Source: MED-G105 sp038522945
GTDB taxonomy: Bacteria; Pseudomonadota; Alphaproteobacteria; Caulobacterales; Parvularculaceae
Reading direction: 5' to 3'
Length of the DNA: 64,000 nucleotides
Assembly: GCA_038522945.1 (NCBI GenBank)
Contig: JBCBJV010000017.1
Location: forward strand, 13,470 to 77,469
Positions 31,883 to 40,067 of the stretch are shown here, in pieces. The notes under the pieces were generated by a model, which saw nothing but the letters and a program-made list of their open reading frames with translations, had not been told where the DNA came from and ran no database searches. The first letter of the stretch is position 1, and each line of letters starts with the position of its first letter. Both the position numbers and the translations under genes were made by a program.

Positions 31883-34759
31883 TTAGAGGCGGATGGTGAA
31901 GCCGACGCGGTAACGACGACGCAGGATGTCGTAGGTCGACGGGTCCGTACCAGACTGACCGTCAAACTGAAGACCCGTAAAGTCGGTCGACAGTGGCGGC
32001 AGTTTGTCGGTGATGTTGTCGATACCACCGAAGAGCTGGACGTTGTCGTTGACGTCATATGACACAGCCAGATCGTGATACCAGACCACCGGCAGGTCGC
32101 CTTCATCTGGGAAGAAGTTCCCAAATGGCTGAGCCGTTGAGCCCAGGCGCTGTGCCTGCCACTGGATGTTCAAACGATCTGTTGGGCTGTAGGTACCCAG
32201 AGCGTTAACACGCAGCTGCGGGATAGCGCCGCCAGCACCGCCACCTGAGCTTCCGACCAGGTCGGTACCACCGAAGTTATAGGTGGTCACGTAGGTGATG
32301 CTGTTCTGGGTTGAGAACGACCCTGGGATCGCGCCGAGACCAAGATCAGCGAACTCCGTATTGTACTCGACCACGAAGTCAAAGCCTTCGGTTTCGAGTT
32401 GTTCGAGGTTTGCCTGAACCTGCAGGATTTGATCGATCTGACCACTCGTCGTATTCCGCGAGATACCCTGACAGAAGACATTCGCCAGATCCATTGAGTC
32501 GAAGCAGCCATTGATGGTCTGAGCGATACTCGACCGGGTGATGAAGTCTTCGATCTCGATATTGTAGTAGTCAGCCGTGATCACCAGACCAGGGACAAAC
32601 CTTGGCTGAATAACCGCACCAATGGTCAGCGTGCTGGCTTTCTCTTCCGTCAGCTGATCGTTACCAACAAGAAGAGCTTCGACCTGTGTATCGTCCTGCT
32701 GGAAGGTTGGGATCGCTGCGGCTGGAACGCCTTGAGCGATACAGAACGCTTGCGTTGCTGCATCAGGAGTATTCGAGACGTTACATGGATCCTGGTACTG
32801 CGGGAAGTTCGCATCACCAGCCTGGAACAGTTCGAAGATGTTCGGTGAACGAGCAGCTTCGTTGTAGATTGCCCGGAAACGAATGTCTTCAACCGGAGCC
32901 CAGCTGCCGCCGACTTTCCAGGTCAAGAGACCACCAACCGTGGAGTAATCAGAGTAGCGCACACCACCCTCGATCTCAAAGGTCTCAGCAAACGGTGCAT
33001 CATTGAAGACTGGGATCAGGACTTCGCCGTAAAGTTCGTGAACACTGATCTCACCGGAGATATCCTGGATGGCGTTGAAGCCTTGGATATCGCCGTTAGC
33101 TTGCGCGTCAGAAACGAAGAACTGCGATTCGTCATCGCGGTATTCGTAACCACCAGCGAACTGGACTGAGCCTGCAGGAAGATCAAACAACGGACCGGTT
33201 ACGACTGCCGTAACGATGTCCTGCGTAAAGGTCAGACTTTCCGCCGTGTTGAGTGAAATGTAGTCCGCACCTGAACCCTCGAGTGAGCCTTGGCCGAAGA
33301 TCGACAGAGGCACACAATCTGGTGTCGACCCCGCTGGGCAGCCACTCAAACCGTTGATGAACCGTGACGCTGACACGTTATTGAAGTTGCGCACATCATC
33401 GTCAACGCGACCAAACTTACCGAAAATCGAGTAGTTCCAGTCATCGCCCAATGGCTCAAGGTCACCCTTAAGTTGGAAGTTAACTTCAAAGTACTTCCGA
33501 TCGATATCGCCAATCCGGTTACCAACTTCGGTCGTCCGGCGACGAATGTTGGTTGGCGCATTTGGATCAGGGCGCGATTCTAGAAGTGCGATGATGTCGG
33601 AGTTCACCAACGGGTTATTCGCGAGCGCCAGCGGATCTTCCAAAATCAGGTCAACTGGAGTTGGAGCCAGTTGCTGCTGAAGTTGGTTGGAAGAATACGT
33701 GACCGTCGTTGAAAACTCGTGGCCTTCGAACACTTCATAACGAACCGAACCGCGGCCCGTGAAACGGGTAAACGGCAAGATTGCTGCGTTGACCGGCGCG
33801 TAGTTGTAAAGCTGCGACGGACCTTGGAGCGTCCCATCCGGGTTGAACTGCAGGTTCTGAGAACCACTAATTGAGAAGTCGTCGTTATCCAATGTCCCTG
33901 ACGCATCAGCATCTTCGCAAATCCCGTCATTGTTTGCGTCAACGAGACAGAAAGTACCGTTGCCCGTCGCAGCGTTCCACGAAGCGAGGTCATACGGGTT
34001 AGCCGCTTGGCCTGACAGACGACCCTCTTCGTTCCGCGACGACCGAGCTGAAGAGCCCTGGTCAAAGCCAAATGGAAGGTCACCCTGCAGGAGCGATTCA
34101 CGAGACAGGTAATCGAAGTACAGTGTTGCGTTACCGCGACCGTCTGCAAAGTTACCGCCCATCAGCAAGTTAGCAGAGAACGTCTCGTGGCTTTCGCCTT
34201 CAGAAATCGTGTACTGCGTCGTGCCTTCAACACCCTCGAAGTCATCGCGAAGGATGAAGTTGATAACACCAGCGATAGCGTCTGACCCGTAAACAGCCGA
34301 TGCACCACCGGTCACAACTTCGGTCCGCTCGATCAGACCAGCTGGAATGACGTTAACGTCATAAACGCCAGAGTTTGTTGCTGGCGTCATCCGGTTGCCG
34401 TCGATCAGGATCAGCGTCCGGTTTGCACCGATTGCGCGAAGGTCCAACGTAGCGATACCGCCGAGCGATGGGTTGTTTGAGTTTTGGTTCAGACCAGGAA
34501 TGATCTGTGGAAGTTCGTTCAGGAATTCCTCAACGTTAACCGCACCCTGAAGGCGGATCTGCTCACCAGAAGCCGTGAAAACAGGGCTGGTTGAGGTCAA
34601 GTCTTTCCGCTGGATCCGAGAACCCGTGACGACAATCTCGTCGTCTTCTGCTTCGTCGTCCTGAGCGAAAGCAGGTGCAGCTGTTGCAAGCATTGCTGCA
34701 GGAGCAACTGCAAATGCCGCGACGCCCAACAGGGCGCGTGAACGCATAGTTTTAGCCAT
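31883..34759 (-). CDS. TonB-dependent outer-membrane receptor
   Basis: 958 residues from ATG at 34759, preceded by GGAGGG. The signal peptide ends APAFA-Q. A short acidic stretch leads to the TonB-box-like DEIVVTGSRI and the plug domain (EEFLNELPQIIPGLNQN, DLRAIGANRTLILIDGNRM, ASAVYGSDAIAGVINFILRDDFEG). The rest is a 22-stranded barrel ending in YRVGFTIRL. An insert in the early barrel, VDANNDGICEDADASGTLDND, has the spacing of acidic calcium-binding repeats. It resembles the large receptor family for carbohydrates or oligopeptides in Caulobacterales and sphingomonads; the ligand is unknown. No nearby transporter or hydrolase cluster defines it. Confidence 0.93.
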   Translation of the reverse strand: MAKTMRSRALLGVAAFAVAPAAMLATAAPAFAQDDEAEDDEIVVTGSRIQRKDLTSTSPVFTASGEQIRLQGAVNVEEFLNELPQIIPGLNQNSNNPSLGGIATLDLRAIGANRTLILIDGNRMTPATNSGVYDVNVIPAGLIERTEVVTGGASAVYGSDAIAGVINFILRDDFEGVEGTTQYTISEGESHETFSANLLMGGNFADGRGNATLYFDYLSRESLLQGDLPFGFDQGSSARSSRNEEGRLSGQAANPYDLASWNAATGNGTFCLVDANNDGICEDADASGTLDNDDFSISGSQNLQFNPDGTLQGPSQLYNYAPVNAAILPFTRFTGRGSVRYEVFEGHEFSTTVTYSSNQLQQQLAPTPVDLILEDPLALANNPLVNSDIIALLESRPDPNAPTNIRRRTTEVGNRIGDIDRKYFEVNFQLKGDLEPLGDDWNYSIFGKFGRVDDDVRNFNNVSASRFINGLSGCPAGSTPDCVPLSIFGQGSLEGSGADYISLNTAESLTFTQDIVTAVVTGPLFDLPAGSVQFAGGYEYRDDESQFFVSDAQANGDIQGFNAIQDISGEISVHELYGEVLIPVFNDAPFAETFEIEGGVRYSDYSTVGGLLTWKVGGSWAPVEDIRFRAIYNEAARSPNIFELFQAGDANFPQYQDPCNVSNTPDAATQAFCIAQGVPAAAIPTFQQDDTQVEALLVGNDQLTEEKASTLTIGAVIQPRFVPGLVITADYYNIEIEDFITRSSIAQTINGCFDSMDLANVFCQGISRNTTSGQIDQILQVQANLEQLETEGFDFVVEYNTEFADLGLGAIPGSFSTQNSITYVTTYNFGGTDLVGSSGGGAGGAIPQLRVNALGTYSPTDRLNIQWQAQRLGSTAQPFGNFFPDEGDLPVVWYHDLAVSYDVNDNVQLFGGIDNITDKLPPLSTDFTGLQFDGQSGTDPSTYDILRRRYRVGFTIRL

Positions 34760-34994
34760 TATAACCCTCCGGTTTACTCCGTTATCCGCCGACCCCAATT
34801 GCCACCTTGGGTGTCGTGGTTTGTCCCGCCCCCCGCGGGACGGCCTGCGGGAACAATCTCGCAGTTGCAACGGACCCTATGGTTCAAGCGAGCGGACCGT
34901 CAATGTGCATTACCGGCGTTGCAACACTTGCCGATTGAGGCGTCGCAAATAAGCAACATTTCTGTCATGGTCGTTAACCAAGCAGTATTCATCG

Positions 34995-35009
34995 TTAATA
35001 GAGAGTTAA
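34995..35009. promoter_or_regulatory. CtrA-type box TTAA-N7-TTAA
   Basis: TTAATAGAGAGTTAA matches all eight fixed positions of the CtrA core consensus. It is 236 bases upstream of the TonB receptor ATG and about 200 upstream of the hydrolase start. A further single TTAAC lies at 34974. Confidence 0.5.
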
Positions 35010-35047
35010 TGAAAACAATCGGCCATTCCGCACCGCAAAAACATCGG

Positions 35048-35063
35048 TTAATGCCCGGTTAAC
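35048..35063. promoter_or_regulatory. CtrA-type box TTAA-N7-TTAAC
   Basis: TTAATGCCCGGTTAAC matches the extended CtrA consensus exactly, including the final C. It lies 38 bases from the previous box, making a tandem pair in one intergenic region. Confidence 0.55.
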
Positions 35064-35206
35064 GCGCAGTGGGCTTCGTTTAGAAAACACCGGAAATTTT
35101 CTGATTCGACCGTTTCGCCCGATGGAACAGGTGAGATAGAGTAAAAGCCGCCGGAACCATCCGAGGGAATAGGGTGTCAACCGACGCCTTTTTAAGGGAA
35201 ACACGA

Positions 35207-36079
35207 ATGTCACCAGACCTCATTTCGGTCCCTGTTGACGGCAATGTGTCGATGGCGGTCCAACGCCACCGATCGCAAAGTCCCGACACATCAGCGACCC
35301 CGGTCATCTGCATTCCCGGTCTCACCCGAAATGCTAGAGATTTCAGCAATATAGGGGAGACGATCGCAGCCTCAGGGCGGGATGTTTTTGCCGTGTCACT
35401 GCGAGGACGCGGCGCCTCTGACCGCGATCCCGACTACCTCCGCTATCACCCGGACCAGTATGTCGTCGACATACAAGCGGTTCTCGCACGGTTGGGGATC
35501 CCGGCGGCAGTGTTCCTCGGCACATCCCTCGGTGGGATTGTCACCATGCGCCTTGCGGAAACGGCCCCGGCAAAAATTCATGCCGCGATCATCAATGATG
35601 TGGGCCCTGACCTTGCGCCGGAAGGCCTCACCAGGATTGGCGCGATGGCGGCGAGAGCGGAGACGGGAGCAGTCGAGGGCGTCCCATTCAAAGCAGCTGT
35701 CGAGGATACGCGCGCAACAAATGAACTCGCTTTCCCTGGTCGACCGTCGACCTATTGGGAGGCGTTTGCAAAACGTCTCTACCGACAGGTCGGCGAGGAC
35801 CAATGGGAGTTGGACTATGACCGGCAGATCGCCCGCGCCCTCGCGGAGCTAGGACCCGCACCTGATCTCTGGCCGGGGTGGCAGGCCCTAGGTGCGATCC
35901 CAACGCTTCTAATCCGCGGTGAACTCAGTGATTTGCTGACTTCAGAAATTGTCGACCGAATGCGCGCGATGTCACCCGCTGTTCATTATACGGAAGTGAG
36001 TAACACCGGCCACGCGCCTATGCTTGATGAACCGGACGCGCAAGAGGCTATGCTGTCTTTCTTAAGCACCATATCTTAG
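35207..36079 (+). CDS. Alpha/beta-fold hydrolase
   Basis: 290 residues from ATG at 35207, with AAGGGAA upstream. An in-frame GTG at 35174 also has GAGGGAA, adding 11 residues. TPVICIPGLTRNARDF is the oxyanion region, FLGTSLGGIVTM is the nucleophile elbow with Ser in GTSLGG, LLIRGELSDLL brings the acid, and NTGHAPMLDEP the catalytic His. The triad is therefore complete. The family acts on esters, epoxides or haloalkanes, and the substrate cannot be told here. It is divergent from the TonB receptor and shares its CtrA-type regulatory region. Confidence 0.85.
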   Translation: MSPDLISVPVDGNVSMAVQRHRSQSPDTSATPVICIPGLTRNARDFSNIGETIAASGRDVFAVSLRGRGASDRDPDYLRYHPDQYVVDIQAVLARLGIPAAVFLGTSLGGIVTMRLAETAPAKIHAAIINDVGPDLAPEGLTRIGAMAARAETGAVEGVPFKAAVEDTRATNELAFPGRPSTYWEAFAKRLYRQVGEDQWELDYDRQIARALAELGPAPDLWPGWQALGAIPTLLIRGELSDLLTSEIVDRMRAMSPAVHYTEVSNTGHAPMLDEPDAQEAMLSFLSTIS

Positions 36080-36130
36080 GGAAGATGCTTTGGAGTCTCC
36101 GCTTTCGCTCACAAGACCTTTTCGGCGCGA

Positions 36131-36940
36131 TCAAAACTTGTGGATGCCGCACTCTGTTTTGGCTTGCCCGCGCCACCTGCCACCACGCACGTCGCCGTCC
36201 TCTGCGGGATGGGTACACGGCCAGCAGCCGATTGACGGGAAGCCCTCGCCAACAAGTGGATGAACGGGCAGATCCCGCGCCGCGAACTGCGCGTCCACAT
36301 CTTCCGGTCGCCAGCGGGCGAGTGGATTGACTTTGATGAAGGGATCAGAGGCCTCAAACACCGGCAATCCCTGACGGGTCACGCCATGGAACTGTTTCCG
36401 ACCCGTTATCCAAGAATCGAAGCCCTCAAGCGTCTCCTTCAAGGGCTGGGTCTTGCGAAGGTCACAGCATTGATCTGGACTTTGCCGCCAGAGATCACCC
36501 TTTGGGTCGACTTTTTGAAGACGGTCCGGGTTTGGTACAATATCGCGCACGTCGCTCAGTCCGAGCGTGCGAGCTAGCTTTTTCCGGTAGCTGAGGGTTT
36601 GGGCAAAATGCTTACCAGTCTCAAGGAAGATAACGGGCGTCGCTGGGTTCACCGTGGCAACGAGATCTAACAAGACAGCTGCTTCCGCCCCAAATGAAGA
36701 GACAAGCGCAATCCGTCCCCGGAACACATGGTTGATCGCATGGTCAAGTATGTCCAACGCCGACTGATCGCCGTGGGAGGCGTTTAGCGCGTTGGCGCGA
36801 GCGGCAAGAGCATCAGCGGTCTCAAGGCTTTTCGCCTCAGCGAAACCCGTCGCTTTGGGTGAGGCCGGGACTTCGGTGTAGTCTCGGTCTAAGCTCTCAA
36901 TCGATTGAAAGGCGGTATTTCTGATAGGTAAAGCCGTCAT
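36131..36940 (-). CDS. cysH: Phospho-/adenylylsulfate reductase
   Basis: 269 residues from ATG at 36940, with AAGGAACGAG upstream. It reduces adenylylated sulfate to sulfite. The PP-loop-like VSSFGAEAAVLLDLV binds the nucleotide. Cys158-Cys159 (QCCDLRK) and Cys239/Cys242 (GCWPCTH) are the 4Fe-4S ligands that mark enzymes accepting APS rather than the cluster-free PAPS type. The C-terminal KTECGIH carries the catalytic Cys264. It is the last gene of the sulfate-reduction operon starting at cysG. Confidence 0.94.
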   Translation of the reverse strand: MTALPIRNTAFQSIESLDRDYTEVPASPKATGFAEAKSLETADALAARANALNASHGDQSALDILDHAINHVFRGRIALVSSFGAEAAVLLDLVATVNPATPVIFLETGKHFAQTLSYRKKLARTLGLSDVRDIVPNPDRLQKVDPKGDLWRQSPDQCCDLRKTQPLKETLEGFDSWITGRKQFHGVTRQGLPVFEASDPFIKVNPLARWRPEDVDAQFAARDLPVHPLVGEGFPSIGCWPCTHPAEDGDVRGGRWRGQAKTECGIHKF

Positions 36941-37010
36941 AATCGTTACTCGTTCCTTAAGCCAGTGCGTGGCCGCCATTAGCGTTAAGCGCCGGACATA
37001 ATGGCTTGGT

Positions 37011-37505
37011 TCAAGCCGCGCGGCGTTTTGATCCGAGTGCGTCTGAATGTCGATCCGTCCAGACCGGCAAGGTTCCATCAGCACCTCGCTGATAGTACGC
37101 AGAATACGCCGCCAAAGACGAAACAAACCCTTCTGGCGCTTTTTCAAATTCAAGTGAGGAGAAACCACTGCGCGCCATGAAGAGGGCCTGGTCTCTTAAC
37201 ACATTGCCACTCGCGCGAATGTCGCCGGTAAACCCGAACCGTTGACGCAAAAGAAACGCTTGTGAATAGGCTCGCCCGTCCGTGAACGCCGGAAAGGTCA
37301 ACACGATCTGATGGATTTCGCCCAATCTCTCGCGGAGAGGCTCGAGCGCTTCTAGAACGTCCACGTCATTTGGCACGGATATACGTGCAGGCAACTTATC
37401 CGTACTCAGATCGATACTACTGACAGAAACCGACGCTGGTTCATCCGCGATCGTCTCTTCCGAAATAAGTTGCCACCCGTTTAGCTCACGCTTCAACACT
37501 GGCAT
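37011..37505 (-). CDS. DUF934 family protein of sulfur assimilation operon
   Basis: 164 residues. DUF934 proteins nearly always lie between cysI and cysH in alpha- and betaproteobacteria and are thought to help sulfite reduction, though the biochemical role is unproven. The core reads IVLTFPAFTDGRAYSQAFLLRQRFGFTGDIRASGNVLRDQALFMARSGFSSLEF, which is the family signature. Its start overlaps the end of cysI by 20 bases, indicating coupled translation. Confidence 0.88.
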   Translation of the reverse strand: MPVLKRELNGWQLISEETIADEPASVSVSSIDLSTDKLPARISVPNDVDVLEALEPLRERLGEIHQIVLTFPAFTDGRAYSQAFLLRQRFGFTGDIRASGNVLRDQALFMARSGFSSLEFEKAPEGFVSSLAAYSAYYQRGADGTLPVWTDRHSDALGSKRRAA

Positions 37506-39144
37506 AAATCACCTCCTTAAGGGGCGCGGCCCCGACGCGCCGATAGAATGAAAGAAAAGGTTCGTCACTCTGGCGCTCAGCCAGATAGAATTCCAATAGC
37601 CGCTCAATAGCATCCACCGTTTCATCAGACGATAAAGCACGACCCGTGATGGACCCGAGCGAGGCGTCATTTGCCGCTGAGCCACCGAGCAGGATCTGGT
37701 AGAACTCCTCGCCTTTTTTATCGACGCCGAGAATGCCCACATGGCCCACATGGTGATGGCCGCACGCATTAATGCAGCCAGAGATTTTAATCTTCAGCTC
37801 ACCAATTGCCGCCGCCCGGCGCGGGTCAGAAAACCGCTGCGCGATTTGTTGCGCAATGGGGATCGAGCGGGTGTTGGCAAGCGCACAATAATCAAGTCCC
37901 GGACATGCAATGATGTCGCTCACAAGACCAATATTGTCCGCGGCCAATCCTGCTTCATGCAGCACCTGCCAGACCGCGAACAAATCGTCTTTTTTAACAT
38001 GGGGTAGGCAGAGGTTCTGTTCATGGGTGACGCGGATTTCATCGAAGGAATAGTGCGACGCGAGGTCAGCAGCGACTTCCATTTGTGTATCCGTAATATC
38101 TCCAGGCGCCTCCCCGGGCGCCTTGAGTGAGATGTTTGCAATGACATAGCCCGGCATCTTGTGGGCAACAGTGTTGTTGCGCACCCAAGCTGCAAACTGT
38201 GTATTAGTGGCAAGGGCATTGCTCAGCTCAGACGACTGATCGTTGAGCGCTTCGAAGTCAGGCGACGCGAAGTAAGCCCGGATGCGCTCTACTTCTTCCG
38301 TAGGCAAATTGACCGTCTCTCGGTCGCCGTCTTCGTATTCACGCTCGACCTTTTGGCGGAATGTGTCGACGCCAATCTCGTTGACCAGGATCTTGATCCG
38401 CGCCTTGTACTTGTTATCGCGGCGACCAAACTGGTTATAGACGCGCAAAATGGCTTCCAGATAGGCGAGCAATTCTTCCTTAGGCAGAAAGTCTCGCACT
38501 TCTTGGCCAAGATATGGCGTGCGCCCCATGCCGCCGCCCACCAGCACCTGGAACCCGACCAGCCCCTCGCGTTCAATCAGTCGAAGGCCGATATCATGAA
38601 CGGCAATCGCAGCTCTGTCTTCCTTTGCGGCGGTGACAGCAATCTTGAATTTGCGCGGCAGGAACGAAAACTCAGGGTGAAATGTCGACCACTGACGAAT
38701 AACCTCACACCAGACCCGTGGATCTTCGATTTCATCCCGAGCCGCACCAGCATACTGGTCTGACGTCACGTTACGGATGCAATTGCCCGAGGTTTGGATC
38801 GCATGCATTTCAACCTCTGCAAGATCATCCAAAATAGCCGCGACGTCAGTGAGCGCTGGCCAGTTGAACTGGATGTTCTGGCGCGTGGTCAGGTGGCCGT
38901 AACCCTTGTCATAGGTACGGGCCACATGGGCAAGCTTGTGCAATTGCTTCGACGAAAGCGTGCCGTAAGGGATTGCCACCCGCAACATGTAAGCATGGAG
39001 TTGAAGGTAGAGACCGTTCATCAGCCGCAAGGGCTTGAATTCGTCTTCACTCAACTCGCCGGAAAGCCGCCGGTCAATCTGACTACGGAAATCAGCAATC
39101 CGCTCCCGGACGATAAGTCCATCAAATTCGTCATACCGATACAT
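37486..39144 (-). CDS. cysI: Nitrite/sulfite reductase hemoprotein (siroheme, 4Fe-4S)
   Basis: 552 residues. It performs the six-electron reduction of sulfite to sulfide. The N-terminal parachute region includes YGTLSSKQLHKLAHVARTYDKGYGHLTTRQNIQFNWP. The siroheme/4Fe-4S ligands are CPGLDYC and KISGCINACGHHHVGHVG in the C-terminal half. Neighbours favour sulfite over nitrite as substrate. No flavoprotein CysJ is present, so a ferredoxin is the likely donor. It follows the glutathione S-transferase by 3 bases. Confidence 0.93.
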   Translation of the reverse strand: MYRYDEFDGLIVRERIADFRSQIDRRLSGELSEDEFKPLRLMNGLYLQLHAYMLRVAIPYGTLSSKQLHKLAHVARTYDKGYGHLTTRQNIQFNWPALTDVAAILDDLAEVEMHAIQTSGNCIRNVTSDQYAGAARDEIEDPRVWCEVIRQWSTFHPEFSFLPRKFKIAVTAAKEDRAAIAVHDIGLRLIEREGLVGFQVLVGGGMGRTPYLGQEVRDFLPKEELLAYLEAILRVYNQFGRRDNKYKARIKILVNEIGVDTFRQKVEREYEDGDRETVNLPTEEVERIRAYFASPDFEALNDQSSELSNALATNTQFAAWVRNNTVAHKMPGYVIANISLKAPGEAPGDITDTQMEVAADLASHYSFDEIRVTHEQNLCLPHVKKDDLFAVWQVLHEAGLAADNIGLVSDIIACPGLDYCALANTRSIPIAQQIAQRFSDPRRAAAIGELKIKISGCINACGHHHVGHVGILGVDKKGEEFYQILLGGSAANDASLGSITGRALSSDETVDAIERLLEFYLAERQSDEPFLSFYRRVGAAPLKEVIYASVEA

Positions 39145-39147
39145 GGA

Positions 39148-39783
39148 TCAGAACCGTCCTTCTTCAGGGGGAATTGAAAACGCTGCCTCAATGCGGCGCA
39201 CCCAGGCATGGACTTCTGGATAGTCTAGAAGGTCAAACCCGCCCTCATCGGCAACGCGCGTGTATGCAACCAGCGCAAGATCAGCGATGGAGGGTGCGCG
39301 GCCCACAAAATACTCAAGGCCATTTGTTTTTTGCACCGCCAAGTGGCGATCCATATGGGCAAGGGCGCGAGCGCCTCTTTCAGCAAGCTCAGTGTCCCGA
39401 TCGCCAACTAACTGATTGAGAACGCGATGACGAAAACGGCGCACAGCGATGGCGGGCTCATGGCTATATTGTTCCCAGAACAACCATTCGCTCACACGCG
39501 CTTTTGCCAAAGGCTCTTGCGGCGTGAACCGATCACCTGCCAGACTGTCAAGATACTGAATAATCGCGTTGGACTGGGTCAGGACTGTCCCGTCATCGAA
39601 CTTGACAACAGGCACCTGCCCGAACGGATTGATCGACAAAAATTCATCCGTGCGCGATTCACCGTCGACGATATCAATCGACTGCCAAGTAAAAGGCAAA
39701 TCCAGCGCTTGGGCCAGCCACTTGATCTTAAGGCAATTGCCACTGATGGCATCACCGTAGAGGGTAAACGGAGGAAGGGTCAC
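39148..39783 (-). CDS. Glutathione S-transferase
   Basis: 211 residues with the thioredoxin-like N-terminal domain (TLYGDAISGNCLKIKWLAQALDL; SINPFGQVPVVKFDDGTVLTQSNAIIQYL, which includes the cis-Pro and the Ser binding the glutamyl group) and the all-helical C-terminal domain (APSIADLALVAYTRVADEGG). Catalytic Ser or Cys could be in AISGNC. It overlaps the DUF2849 gene by 4 bases and precedes cysI by 3, so it is translated with the sulfate-assimilation enzymes. That placement is unusual. It may use newly made glutathione or protect the operon products, which is inference. Confidence 0.9.
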   Translation of the reverse strand: MTLPPFTLYGDAISGNCLKIKWLAQALDLPFTWQSIDIVDGESRTDEFLSINPFGQVPVVKFDDGTVLTQSNAIIQYLDSLAGDRFTPQEPLAKARVSEWLFWEQYSHEPAIAVRRFRHRVLNQLVGDRDTELAERGARALAHMDRHLAVQKTNGLEYFVGRAPSIADLALVAYTRVADEGGFDLLDYPEVHAWVRRIEAAFSIPPEEGRF

Positions 39784-40067
39784 GACACGCTTCTTCCCGC
39801 CTGCTTACCTAGATCTTCCCGGACCGTTGGGCCCTTGCTGCGGATCGTCTCGCGGATGGCCTCACGACCTGCGGCCCCTTCCGGGGTTGCTTCAATCAGA
39901 TAAGCGCCTGCAATTTCCGTCACCCGCGCGGACGCACGGGCAAGCGCGTCATCAGCTTCAAGCCCTTCAAATAGGACGGCGTCTTCCAGACCTTCAACCC
40001 AGCTATCGTCGGCGCCCAGGTACATGACGACGCCATCAGTCAGTCGGTTTACCGTTACCGCTTTCAT
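39780..40067 (-). CDS. DUF2849 family small protein
   Basis: 95 residues. It starts MKAVTVNRLTDGVVMYLGADDSWVEGLEDAVLF and continues with an Ala-rich helix; the family is known as a small protein encoded between cysG and cysI in alphaproteobacteria. No catalytic motif is visible. It overlaps cysG by 4 bases upstream and the transferase by 4 bases downstream. Function is unknown; a redox or partner-protein role in sulfite reduction is only suggested by location. Confidence 0.75.
   Translation of the reverse strand: MKAVTVNRLTDGVVMYLGADDSWVEGLEDAVLFEGLEADDALARASARVTEIAGAYLIEATPEGAAGREAIRETIRSKGPTVREDLGKQAGRSVS

Larger units (their letters stand above)
34760..35206. promoter_or_regulatory. Divergent regulatory region, TonB receptor / hydrolase
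   Basis: 447 bases without a supported gene. It holds the receptor ribosome-binding site, a GC-rich imperfect inverted repeat near 34820-34855 (TTGTCCCGC against GCGGGAACAA), and an AT-rich segment at 34970-35065 with five TTAA half-sites. Two of the pairs form full CtrA-type boxes listed separately. Confidence 0.5.
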
